This document shows, piece after piece, positions 48,053 through 57,079 of a DNA stretch of 64,000 nt. A program made the translations under genes and the position numbers. The stretch covers positions 2,120,001 through 2,184,000 of the forward strand of contig NZ_AP019700.1 of the NCBI RefSeq assembly GCF_006738645.1, given 5' to 3'. The notes under the pieces are model-generated. The model made no database searches. It was not told the DNA's origin and saw only the letters and a program-made list of their open reading frames with translations. This DNA comes from Stella humosa (lineage in GTDB: Bacteria; Pseudomonadota; Alphaproteobacteria; ATCC43930; Allostellaceae). Within the stretch, counting starts at the first letter, position 1; every line of letters starts with the position of its first letter.

Positions 48053-49729
48053 TCATCCCAATCCGAGGCTGCGGTCGAGCGTCACCTCCACCAGCGTCGG
48101 CTTGCCGCTGGCGATGCCGGCCGTGATCAGGTCGGTCGCCTCTGCCACCGTGCGGGCGACGTTCGAGGCGACGCCCATGGAGCGGGCCAGCGCCTGGAAG
48201 TCGATGGCCGGGTCCTCCAGGTCCATGCCGACATAGGTGCCGGTCTGGGCGGCGTGGCCGCGCAGCGCATTCACCCGCTGCTTCAGGATGCGGTAGGAGG
48301 AATTGTTGAGGATGACGAAGACCACGCCCAGCCGGTAGCGCGCGGCCGTCCACAGGGCCTGGCAACTGTACATGGCGCTGCCGTCGCCCACGATCGCCAC
48401 CACCGGCCGGCCGGGCAGGGCCACCTTGGCGCCGACCGCGGCCGGCAGGCCCCAGCCGATGCCGCCGCCGCGCAGGCCGAAGAAGCTCTGCGGGTCGTCG
48501 CTTCGGATCAGGTCGCGGATGCCGCCGGCCGACGACAGTGCCTCCTCGATCACCACGGCGTCCGGGGGCAGGACACGGCCGATCGCCTCCAGCAGGGCCA
48601 GGGCCTGGACGGGGCTCTTTCCGGCATCGGCCCGCGCCTTGGCGGCCAGGGCGGCGCGCTCGTCGGCGATGCGCGCCCGCATCTCGGCGCCGCGTCGCTC
48701 CATCGCCGCGCGCCGGCCGTCGTCGAGGCGGCGGCGGACGGCGGCCGTGATCTCCGGCAGGGTCGCCTTGGGGTCGCCTAGCATGGCGACCCGGGCGGGG
48801 TAGTTCTTGCCCAGTTCCCACGGGTCGAGGTCGAGATGGATGGTCACCAGCCCTTCGGGGATCGGCTCGACGTCGGACGGCAGCGACAGGGTGAACAGGT
48901 CGCCGCCGACCGAGAACATGGTGTCGTACTGGCCAAGGAGCTTGCGCAACACCGGCGACAGCCGGCCCATGGGGCCGCGATGGAGCGGGTGCGAGGTCGG
49001 GAAGGACGCCGTGCTCGACACCCCCTCCAGATAGACCGGCGCCCCCAGCAGCTCGGCCAGTTCGGCCAGCTCGTCATGGGCGCGGCTCTGGGCCACGGCG
49101 TCGCCCGCCACCAGCATCGGCCGGTCGGCGCGCACCAGCAGCTCGGCCGCCGCCTCGATCGCGTCCAGGTCGGCGCGGATGCGCGGCGCCACGCGGGTGA
49201 CGGCCATGAGGTCGATCTCGGCCTCGTCGTTCAGGATATCGCCCGGCAGGGAGAGGAACACCGGCCCGGTGGGCGGCGCCATCGCCGTCTTGGCGGCGCG
49301 GTGGACGATGCGCGGCAGGTCGGCCAGGCGATGGACCTCGGTCGACCATTTCACCAGCGGGCGCGCCATCGTCGGCAGGTCGGCCCACAGGATGGGCTCG
49401 GTCACGTTGAAGCTCTGCTCGTGCTGGCCGGCGGTGACCAGGATCGGCGAGGCTGCCTTCTGGGCGTCGTAGAGCATGCCCATGGCGTTGCCGAGGCCGG
49501 GGGCGACATGCAGGTTCACCACCGCCAGCTTGCCCGACGCCTGGGCGTAGCCGTCGGCCATGCCCATGACCACCGCCTCCTGCAATCCCAGCACGTAGCG
49601 GATGTCGGCTTCGGCCGCGAGCGCGTCCATCAGCGGCAGCTCGGTGGTGCCGGGGTTGCCGAAGAGGACGTCGACGCCCTCCTGCTTCAACAGTTCCAGG
49701 AAGGCGCGCTTGCCGGTCATGGTGGGCAT
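48053..49729 (-). CDS. Thiamine-diphosphate-dependent enzyme, benzoylformate-decarboxylase-like
   Basis: 558-residue enzyme with the three ThDP-family domains. The cofactor-activating E51 lies in LGLQEAVVMG, a conserved His74 in VNLHVAPGLGNAMG, and the ThDP/Mg motif GDGSAMYSCQALW...NNSSY lies near residues 425-460. The overall sequence is closest to benzoylformate decarboxylases and unlabelled acetolactate-synthase-like proteins. However, the active-site Ser of the P. putida enzyme is Thr here (NPGTTELP) and the second catalytic His region (LFTLSLP) lacks His, so the substrate probably differs. I chose ATG 49729, which has GGAGG 10 bases upstream. Function: probably a 2-oxo-acid decarboxylase, substrate unknown. 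Confidence 0.8.
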   Translation of the reverse strand: MPTMTGKRAFLELLKQEGVDVLFGNPGTTELPLMDALAAEADIRYVLGLQEAVVMGMADGYAQASGKLAVVNLHVAPGLGNAMGMLYDAQKAASPILVTAGQHEQSFNVTEPILWADLPTMARPLVKWSTEVHRLADLPRIVHRAAKTAMAPPTGPVFLSLPGDILNDEAEIDLMAVTRVAPRIRADLDAIEAAAELLVRADRPMLVAGDAVAQSRAHDELAELAELLGAPVYLEGVSSTASFPTSHPLHRGPMGRLSPVLRKLLGQYDTMFSVGGDLFTLSLPSDVEPIPEGLVTIHLDLDPWELGKNYPARVAMLGDPKATLPEITAAVRRRLDDGRRAAMERRGAEMRARIADERAALAAKARADAGKSPVQALALLEAIGRVLPPDAVVIEEALSSAGGIRDLIRSDDPQSFFGLRGGGIGWGLPAAVGAKVALPGRPVVAIVGDGSAMYSCQALWTAARYRLGVVFVILNNSSYRILKQRVNALRGHAAQTGTYVGMDLEDPAIDFQALARSMGVASNVARTVAEATDLITAGIASGKPTLVEVTLDRSLGLG

Positions 49730-49886
49730 GGGGAGGTCCTCCGGGGCGGTTTCTGTCTGGTCTGGACCACAGCATAGCGCGATCGAACGGCGATTCTCCC
49801 GCTGCATGAACTGGGATATACCTGTTGCCGCACGGCCCCACCGCGCACCTGGCCCCACACCAGACGCCCCTTCGACCGGAGTCCCC

Positions 49887-50798
49887 ATGACCGGAGCCGT
49901 CCTCGGCGCCCCGGCACCGCGCACGCGCGAGTTCGCCATCCTCGCCGTGGCGCTGGCCGCCGTCGCCTTCAGCCTGAACGGCTTCTTCGTCCGCCAGCTT
50001 GAGGCGGCGACGACCTGGCAGATCGTCTTCTGGCGGGCGAGCGGTCTTTGCGTGGTGGTCAGCCTGATGTTCGTGTGGCAGCATCGCGGGCGCGCCGCCG
50101 CAGTCTTCCGCCAGGGCCTGCCGATCGCGCTGATCGCCGCCCCGACCCAGGGCATCGGCGTCGTCTTCTTCATCTATTCGCTGACGCACACCACCGTCGC
50201 CAACACGATGATGATGCTGAGCGCCACGCCCTTGTTCGCAGCCCTGCTCGGCTGGGCCTTCCTGGGCGAGAAGGTCGGCTGGGCCACGGCCGTCGCGATT
50301 GCCGCCACCATGGCCGGCATCGGGCTGATGACGCTGGACGGCATCGCCGGCGGGTCGCTGTGGGGAAATCTGGCCGCACTCGGCAATGCCTGCACCTTCG
50401 CCATCTTCATCACCTATCTTCGGCGCGGGCGGGCGGGCGACATGCGGCCGACCGTGATCCTCGGGGCGGCCAGCGGCGTGGCGATGGCGGCAGCCCTGGG
50501 CGACGTGCTGGCGGTGCCGCTGCACGACATTCTGCTGTGCCTTGCCTGGGGGATGTTCGCCCAGACCACCGGCATGACCCTGATGCTGATCGGCTCGCGC
50601 GGGCTGCCGGCAGCGGAAATCTCGCTGGTGGCGATGGTGGAGTTCGTGCTGGCACCGATGTGGGCCTACAGCGTCACCGGCGAACTGCCGACGCCCATGT
50701 CGGCAGCCGGCGGCGGCGTCATCTTCGCGGCCATGCTGGGCTGGTCCTGGCGCCGGGCCAGGCTCAACCGCACGATCCCGCTGCGCCCGGGAAGCTGA
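49887..50798 (+). CDS. EamA-family (DMT) transporter
   Basis: 303-residue membrane exporter with about ten helices in two EamA repeats. Repeat one includes FSLNGFFVRQLEAATTWQIVFWRA and LGWAFLGEKVGWATAVAIAATMAGIGLM. Repeat two includes PAAEISLVAMVEFVLAPMWAYSVTGELPTPMSAAGGGVIF. The ATG at 49887 has GGAG at 49878-49881. It is divergent from the decarboxylase-like gene over 157 bases. Substrate unknown; not closely similar to the other EamA protein of the window. Confidence 0.87.
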   Translation: MTGAVLGAPAPRTREFAILAVALAAVAFSLNGFFVRQLEAATTWQIVFWRASGLCVVVSLMFVWQHRGRAAAVFRQGLPIALIAAPTQGIGVVFFIYSLTHTTVANTMMMLSATPLFAALLGWAFLGEKVGWATAVAIAATMAGIGLMTLDGIAGGSLWGNLAALGNACTFAIFITYLRRGRAGDMRPTVILGAASGVAMAAALGDVLAVPLHDILLCLAWGMFAQTTGMTLMLIGSRGLPAAEISLVAMVEFVLAPMWAYSVTGELPTPMSAAGGGVIFAAMLGWSWRRARLNRTIPLRPGS

Positions 50799-50826
50799 CG
50801 GCCGCCTGCCGTGGCATGATCGGCCG

Positions 50827-51939
50827 ATGCCCGCGGACTCGAACATCGGGACCGATGGCGGCCGGCCGGAGCGGCCGCGCAAGATCATCCATGTCGACAT
50901 GGATGCCTTCTTCGCGTCGGTGGAGCAGCGCGACGACCCCGCCTTGCGCGGCCGGCCGGTGGCGGTCGGCGGGTCCAGCCAGCGCGGCGTGGTGGCGGCC
51001 GCCAGCTACGAGGCGCGCAAGTATGGCGTGCGCTCGGCCATGCCGTCCGTCACCGCGCGGCGGAAGTGCCCGGAACTGGTGTTCGTGAAGCCCCGCTTCG
51101 ACGTCTACAAGGCGGTGTCGGCGCAGATCCGGGCGATCTTCGCCGAGTATGCCGACCTGGTGGAGCCGCTGTCGCTGGACGAGGCCTATCTCGACGTGAC
51201 CGACAACCCCCATGGCATCGCGTCCGCGACCGAGATCGCCCGCCGCATCCGGGCCCGCATCCGCGAGGAGACGGGGCTGACGGCATCGGCCGGCGTCTCC
51301 TACAACAAGTTCCTGGCCAAGCTGGCATCGGACCACCGCAAGCCGGACGGGCTGTTCGTCATTCCGCCGGCCGACGGTCCCGCCTTCGTCGAGACCCTGC
51401 CGGTGCGCCGCTTCCACGGGGTGGGGCCGGCGACGGCCGCGCGCATGAACGGCCTGGGCATCGAGACCGGGCTGGACCTGCGCCAGCGCACGCTGGAGTT
51501 CCTGCAACGGCATTTCGGCAAGTCGGGCGGCTACTACTACTGGATCGCGCGCGGCATCGACCACCGCACGGTCCGCTCCGACCGGCCGCGCAAGTCGGTC
51601 GGGGCCGAGAACACCTTCTTCGAGGACCTGGTGACGCCCGACGCGGTGCGCGCCGCGCTGGGGCCGATCATCGACAAGGTCTGGCGCTATTGCGACCGCG
51701 GCGGCATCCGCGGCCGCACGGTCACGCTGAAGGTGCGCTACGCCGATTTCCGCCAGGTCACCCGCCGCCGCACCGAGCCGCGCTTCGTTACCGGCCAGGC
51801 CGAGATCGAGCGGCTGTCCATGGCGTTGCTGGAGCCGCTGCTGCCGCTGGAGCAGGGGATCCGCCTGCTCGGCGTCACCCTGTCCAGCCTGGAAGAGGAA
51901 GCGGGCGAACCCGGCCCGCAGCTCAGCCTCACGCTGTAG
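50827..51939 (+). CDS. dinB: DNA polymerase IV
   Basis: 370-residue Y-family translesion polymerase. Catalytic residues are intact: D24 and D26 in HVDMDAFFASVEQ, then D118-E119 in PLSLDEAYLDV. The steric-gate aromatic lies in AFFASVEQ, and a little-finger domain includes TLKVRYADFRQVTRRRT. The C-terminus QLSLTL may be a short clamp-binding motif. No LexA-type GAAC-N7-GAAC box is seen upstream, so it may not be SOS-controlled, unlike the imuAB-dnaE2 operon. Its end overlaps the convergent next gene by 11 bases. Confidence 0.94.
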   Translation: MPADSNIGTDGGRPERPRKIIHVDMDAFFASVEQRDDPALRGRPVAVGGSSQRGVVAAASYEARKYGVRSAMPSVTARRKCPELVFVKPRFDVYKAVSAQIRAIFAEYADLVEPLSLDEAYLDVTDNPHGIASATEIARRIRARIREETGLTASAGVSYNKFLAKLASDHRKPDGLFVIPPADGPAFVETLPVRRFHGVGPATAARMNGLGIETGLDLRQRTLEFLQRHFGKSGGYYYWIARGIDHRTVRSDRPRKSVGAENTFFEDLVTPDAVRAALGPIIDKVWRYCDRGGIRGRTVTLKVRYADFRQVTRRRTEPRFVTGQAEIERLSMALLEPLLPLEQGIRLLGVTLSSLEEEAGEPGPQLSLTL

Positions 51940-53722
51940 CTTCCCCCAGCAACAGCAGGACGAAGGCGGGCAGGGCGGTTGCGGGGTCGATTTCCGCCAA
52001 TGCCAGCCGTCGCTCCGCCGCCGTCCGGGGTGCTTGGCGGCCGGGCGAAATCTCGATGATGCTCGCCACCCGGCGGCGCAGGCGGGCGCGATCCTCGGCA
52101 TCGGCACGGTCGATCCGCTTCAGCAGGCAGAGGATGCCGCCATGCAGCGAATGGCCGTAGCCGACGCGCACCCGCCACAGGTCGTGGCCGAGCGATCCCG
52201 CCATCCGTGCGAGGCAGGCCCAGCGCTCCAGGTTGGCCAGCATCCGCTCCGCATCGTCGTCTTCCGCGCCTTGCGCGCCGTCGTCGCCGAACTGCTGGAC
52301 GATGCGCTGCGGCAGCCGCTCCAGGGCCTCGACCATGGTGCGGCGATCGTCGACGAACGCCGCCAGGGCCAGCACCAGCATTTCATAGCCCGTGCCGTCG
52401 CTGCCGGTCGCCGTCCGCAGCGTCCGCGCGTGCGGACCGGACAGCAGCCCGGCCAGCATGCCGCGCGCCAGCGTCCGGAGGCCGCCGAGTTCATGCCCGC
52501 TCAGGGCACCGCAGCGTGCCGCTATCAGGATGGCATCGAGCAGGAAGACGAGCGGCAGGGCTTCCGCGAAGGGCGGGGCATCGGCAAGGGGCGGACAGCG
52601 CCAGTTGGTTGCGGCGCCGATGCCGGCCGCGTGCAAGCGGCGGGCGCAATCCTCGACAGAAGGGCCGTCGCCGACCGCTGCTGCCAGGATGCCGGGCGCA
52701 TGGTGACGCCAGTCCTGCCCGGCGCCGACCGCAACCGGCACCTGGTCGTCCCCCATGTCCATGGCCCGGCTGTGGAGGATCAGCGGGGTACCGGGCCGCC
52801 AGGCGCGCCCCAGGGCCCGCTCGTCTAGCCCCCGCAGAAATTGGACGATGGCAGTCGACCGGTCCCGCGCCCGTTCGCCATCGTCGCGGTCGGCATCGGC
52901 GTTGCCGGAGGGCAGGCGGGCGATCCAGCCGGCCCAGCGATACAGCCCGGCATCGGGCGAGGGACCCGCCCGCCCGCCGATCGTCCGCGCCCGCTCCGAT
53001 GGCGACCAGATGCCGCTGACGCCCAGCCGTGCCAGAAGGGCCGCCTTGTCGGCATAGCCGTAGTGCAGGGCGGCATCGAAGCGCTCCCGCGCATCGCTGC
53101 GAAACCCGATCGACGGTTCCTGGCCGACGACAGGCGGGGTGGAGCCGTCCAGGAGGGTGGCGGCATCGGTCAGGCGGGCGGTCGGCATTACCAGATATCG
53201 CGCCTCGCCCGCGCTGTCGGCGGCGGCCCGGATCGCCGCCCAGGCGTCGGCGCGGATGAACGACTGCCCGTCGAGCGGCAGCACCCATCGGGCGTCGGCC
53301 AGCCCGTCCTCCAGCGCCTGGTTGCGGGCGCCGTTCACATGCATGGCGTAGCGATTGCGCCAGCCGAGATAGCGGTCGATCGCCGGCGCCCGGTTGCGTT
53401 CGTCCATGGCGAGGAAGGCCGGCGAATGGAACCGGTGCGTGTCCGGTACGCCGCGATAGGCGTAGGGCTGGGCCGCGTACTCGTCGAGCGAGAAGGGGAT
53501 GCGGATTGCCCGCTGGCCGGCAGCGGCGATCAGCGCCTGGGCTTCGGCCTCGGCCTGGGGATCGACGATGCGATTGAGGACCCAACGCTTCTCGCAATCG
53601 GCCAGCGGCGGTTCGTGGCGCAGGATGAAGCGCAGGCAGTCGATCGTCTGTCCGACGCGGTGACGCGGCGGCAGGTCGTTGCCGAGAACGCGATAGACGA
53701 TGAAGGTCGGCCGGGCCGTCAC
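51929..53722 (-). CDS. Unrecognised 597-residue protein with glycosyltransferase-like N-terminus
   Basis: I cannot assign this protein to a named family. The N-terminus (FIVYRVLGNDLPPRHRVGQT, then KRWVLNRIVD and ARNQALEDGLADARWVLPLDGQSFI) looks like a GT-A-type glycosyltransferase, with the LDGQ as a possible nucleotide-sugar/metal site. The second half (about 380-500: LVFLLDAILIAARCGALSGHELGGLRTLARGM and TGYEMLVLALAAFVDDRRTMVEAL) resembles the helical barrel of alginate-lyase-like proteins, although the usual N-H-G catalytic triplet is SDG here. Both resemblances are by eye. The start is a GTG divergent from the RND genes; no signal peptide. The 3' end overlaps dinB by 11 bases. Confidence 0.6.
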   Translation of the reverse strand: MTARPTFIVYRVLGNDLPPRHRVGQTIDCLRFILRHEPPLADCEKRWVLNRIVDPQAEAEAQALIAAAGQRAIRIPFSLDEYAAQPYAYRGVPDTHRFHSPAFLAMDERNRAPAIDRYLGWRNRYAMHVNGARNQALEDGLADARWVLPLDGQSFIRADAWAAIRAAADSAGEARYLVMPTARLTDAATLLDGSTPPVVGQEPSIGFRSDARERFDAALHYGYADKAALLARLGVSGIWSPSERARTIGGRAGPSPDAGLYRWAGWIARLPSGNADADRDDGERARDRSTAIVQFLRGLDERALGRAWRPGTPLILHSRAMDMGDDQVPVAVGAGQDWRHHAPGILAAAVGDGPSVEDCARRLHAAGIGAATNWRCPPLADAPPFAEALPLVFLLDAILIAARCGALSGHELGGLRTLARGMLAGLLSGPHARTLRTATGSDGTGYEMLVLALAAFVDDRRTMVEALERLPQRIVQQFGDDGAQGAEDDDAERMLANLERWACLARMAGSLGHDLWRVRVGYGHSLHGGILCLLKRIDRADAEDRARLRRRVASIIEISPGRQAPRTAAERRLALAEIDPATALPAFVLLLLGEATA

Positions 53723-53875
53723 CGCGGTTGGCCCGTCATCTGCATGGACATGGATGCAGCAGCGGGCTTGTCACGGCCGCTGCCATGCGGGCAAAGTTCG
53801 CCGCGCCAGTCCAGAGCGACGGCGAATTCCACCGCCAGATGCAGCCCGCCCACGCGCGGAAAGACGACGGTCCCC

Positions 53876-56800
53876 ATGGTCAGGCTTGTCCATATCGCAC
53901 TGACGCGGCCGCTGACGTTCATCGTCCTGGCGCTGCTAATCCTCATCGTCGGCCCGCTGGCCTGGCTGCGCACGCCGACCGACATCTTCCCCGATATCCG
54001 CATCCCGGTCATCAGCGTCGTCTGGCAGTACACCGGACTGGCACCCGACCAGATGGCCGGCCGCATCTCGACCCCGTTCCAGCGCGCGCTGACCACCACC
54101 GTCAACGACATCGAGCATATCGAGGCGAACTCCTATACCGGCATCGGCATCATCAAGATCTTCTTCCAGCCGACCGTCGATATCCGTACCGCCAATGCCC
54201 AGGTGACGGCCATCGCCCAGACGCTGATCCGGCAGATGCCGCCGGGCGCCACGCCGCCGCTGATCCTGAACTACAACGCCTCGACGGTGCCCATATTGCA
54301 ACTCGCATTGTCCGGCGCGGGCCTCAGCGAGCAGGCGCTGTTCGACATCGCCACCACACGGGTGCGCACGCCGTTGGTGACGGTGCAGGGGGCGGCGATC
54401 CCGTTCCCCTTCGGCGGCAAGACCCGCCAGGTGCAGATCGACCTCAACCCCTTCGCGCTCCAGGCACTGTCGCTGTCCGGCCAGGACGTCGCCAATGCGC
54501 TGGCGGCGCAGAACCTGATCACCCCGGTCGGCACGCAGAAGATCGGCCAGTTCGAGTATTCGATCCAGCTCAACAATGCGCCATCGGAACTGGCGGCCCT
54601 GGGCGACCTGCCGATCAAGACCGTCAACGGCGCCACGGTCTATGTCCGCGACGTCGCCACCGTGCGCGACGGCAACCCGCCCCAGGCCAACGTCGTCCAT
54701 GTCGACGGCAACCGCTCGGTCCTGCTGCAGGTGCTGAAGAACGGCTCGGCCTCGACGCTGGCGATCATCGCCGGGGTCAAGCAGAAGCTGGCCGAGATGC
54801 GCCAGGCCCTGCCTGAGCAACTGGAGATCGCGCTGCTGGGCGACCAGTCGCTGTTCGTCGGCGGGGCCATCGCCGGCGTGCTGCATGAGGGGCTGCTGGC
54901 GGCGGCCCTCACCAGCCTGATGATCCTGCTGTTCCTCGGTAGCTGGCGGTCGACCGTGATCATCGCGGTGTCGATCCCGCTGGCGATCCTGGGCTCGGTC
55001 ATCGCGCTGGCGGCGCTGGGCGAGACGCTCAACATCATGACGCTGGGCGGGCTGGCGCTGGCGGTCGGCATCCTGGTCGACGACGCCACCGTCACCATCG
55101 AGAACATCAACTGGCACCTGGAGCAGGGCAAGGACGTCAACACCGCCATCCTGGACGGCGCCAACCAGATCGTGGTGCCGGCCTTCGTCTCGCTGCTGTG
55201 CATCTGCATCGTCTTCGTGCCGATGTTCTTCCTGGAGGGGATGGCGCGCTTCCTCTTCGTGCCGATGGCGCTGGCCGTCATGTTCGCCATGATCTGGTCG
55301 TTCCTGCTGTCGCGCACCCTGGTGCCGACGATGGCCATGTACCTGCTGCGCCCGCACGTCCATCACGACCCGGGGCACGGGGCCGGCAGTGCGGGCCGGC
55401 CGCGCTCTCGCAACCCGCTGGTGCGCTTCCAGCAGGGGTTCGAGGCCGGGTTCGAGCGGTTCCGGGCGGGCTATCGCGGGCTGCTGGTGCTGGCCCTGCG
55501 GCGGCGGGCGGTCTTCGTCACGCTGTTCATGGCCTTCGTGCTCGGCACCTTCCTGCTGGTGCCCTATCTCGGACGCAACTTCTTCCCCGCCGTCGATACC
55601 GGCCAGATCCTGCTCCATGCCCGCGTCCAGGTCGGCACCCGGGTGGAGGAGACCGCCAACCAGTTCGCCGACATCCAGAAGGCGATCCGCCGGATCATCC
55701 CGCCCGACGAGATCGCCACCATGGTCGACAATGTCGGCATGCCCGTCAGCGGCATCAACATGACCTACAACAACACCGGCGTGATCGGGCCGGCCGATGG
55801 CGACATCCAGATCAAGCTGAAGGAGGGGCACCGGCCGACGGCCGAGTATGTCCGCACGTTGCGCGAGGAGCTGCCGCGGGCCTTCCCCGGCGTGCAGTTC
55901 TCGTTCCTGCCGGCCGACATCATCAGCCAGATCCTGAACTTCGGCGCGCCGGCGCCCATCGACATCCAGATCCGCGGCCGCGACCTGACGGCCAACTTCG
56001 CCTATGCCAACCAGCTCCTGAGCCGGGTGCGCCGCATCCCGGGCGTCGCCGACGCCCGCATCCAGCAGTCGGGCGCGGGGCCGGCCTTCACGGTCGAGGT
56101 GGACCGCACGCGGGCGCAGTATCTGGGCCTGACCGAACGCGACGTGACCAACAGCATGGTGGTGAACCTGGCGGGCAGCGCGCAGGTGGCGCCGACCTAC
56201 TGGCTCAACCCCGACAACGGGGTGACCTATTCGATCGTCATGCAGACGCCGCAGTACCAGATGGATTCGCTGGCCGCGTTGCAGACCCTGCCCATCACCG
56301 CGCCCGGCATGAATTCGCTGCCCATCCTGGGGTCGATCGCGGAGCTGAAGCGCATCAACACCAATGCGGTCGTCTCGCAGTACGACATCCAGACGATGGT
56401 GCAGATCTATGCCACGATCCAGGACCGCGACCTGGGGTCGGTGACGACCGAGGTGCAGCAGGTGATCCGGGAGATGGCATCGGGCGTACCGCGCGGCAGC
56501 CAGGTCGTGCTGCTGGGGCAGGTGCGGACCATGAACAACGCCTATTTCGGCCTGATCTTCGGGCTGATCGGGGCGATCGTGCTGATCTATCTGCTGATCG
56601 TCGTGAATTTCCAGTCCTGGTCCGACCCGTTCGTGATCATCACGGCCCTGCCGGCGGCCATCGCCGGCATCGTCTGGATGCTGTTCGTGACCGAGACCAC
56701 CCTGTCGGTGCCGGCACTGACCGGCGCCATCATGTGCATGGGTGTCGCCACCGCCAACAGCGTGCTGGTCATCAGCTTCGCCCGCGAGCGGCTGGCGGAG

Positions 56801-57079
56801 CTGGGGGACCCGGTCGCGGCCGCCCTCGATGCCGGCTTCGTGCGCTTCCGGCCGGTGCTGATGACCGCACTGGCCATGATCATCGGCATGGCGCCGATGG
56901 CGTTCGGCATGGGCGAGGGCGGCGAGCAGAATGCACCGCTCGGCCGCGCCGTCGTCGGCGGCCTCATCTTCGCGACGATCGCCACCCTGATGTTCGTGCC
57001 GGTCGTCTTCAGCCTCGTCCACAAGCGTCGGCCGCAAGCGTCCGCGCCCGCCCCATCGGAGCCCGCGCATGTCCACTGA
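53876..57079 (+). CDS. RND efflux pump, inner-membrane permease
   Basis: 1067-residue RND-family transporter. It has an N-terminal helix (LTFIVLALLILIVGPLAWLRTPTDIFPDIRIPVISVVWQYTGL), two large periplasmic loops and two groups of membrane helices. The proton-relay acidic pair lies in helix 4, GGLALAVGILVDDATVTIENINWH. The second half includes MCMGVATANSVLVISFAR and LMTALAMIIGMAPMAFGMGEGGEQNAPLGRAVVGGL, both typical. I took ATG 53876, since upstream in-frame codons run through the divergent promoter region. The adaptor gene starts inside its last codons. Substrate unknown; no outer-membrane channel gene follows. Confidence 0.92.
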   Translation: MVRLVHIALTRPLTFIVLALLILIVGPLAWLRTPTDIFPDIRIPVISVVWQYTGLAPDQMAGRISTPFQRALTTTVNDIEHIEANSYTGIGIIKIFFQPTVDIRTANAQVTAIAQTLIRQMPPGATPPLILNYNASTVPILQLALSGAGLSEQALFDIATTRVRTPLVTVQGAAIPFPFGGKTRQVQIDLNPFALQALSLSGQDVANALAAQNLITPVGTQKIGQFEYSIQLNNAPSELAALGDLPIKTVNGATVYVRDVATVRDGNPPQANVVHVDGNRSVLLQVLKNGSASTLAIIAGVKQKLAEMRQALPEQLEIALLGDQSLFVGGAIAGVLHEGLLAAALTSLMILLFLGSWRSTVIIAVSIPLAILGSVIALAALGETLNIMTLGGLALAVGILVDDATVTIENINWHLEQGKDVNTAILDGANQIVVPAFVSLLCICIVFVPMFFLEGMARFLFVPMALAVMFAMIWSFLLSRTLVPTMAMYLLRPHVHHDPGHGAGSAGRPRSRNPLVRFQQGFEAGFERFRAGYRGLLVLALRRRAVFVTLFMAFVLGTFLLVPYLGRNFFPAVDTGQILLHARVQVGTRVEETANQFADIQKAIRRIIPPDEIATMVDNVGMPVSGINMTYNNTGVIGPADGDIQIKLKEGHRPTAEYVRTLREELPRAFPGVQFSFLPADIISQILNFGAPAPIDIQIRGRDLTANFAYANQLLSRVRRIPGVADARIQQSGAGPAFTVEVDRTRAQYLGLTERDVTNSMVVNLAGSAQVAPTYWLNPDNGVTYSIVMQTPQYQMDSLAALQTLPITAPGMNSLPILGSIAELKRINTNAVVSQYDIQTMVQIYATIQDRDLGSVTTEVQQVIREMASGVPRGSQVVLLGQVRTMNNAYFGLIFGLIGAIVLIYLLIVVNFQSWSDPFVIITALPAAIAGIVWMLFVTETTLSVPALTGAIMCMGVATANSVLVISFARERLAELGDPVAAALDAGFVRFRPVLMTALAMIIGMAPMAFGMGEGGEQNAPLGRAVVGGLIFATIATLMFVPVVFSLVHKRRPQASAPAPSEPAHVH

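Noticed and set aside
53743-53875. Earlier in-frame ATG for the RND permease near 53743
   Set aside because: It would add a polar, Pro/Arg/Thr-rich extension before the first membrane helix and would fill the divergent promoter region.
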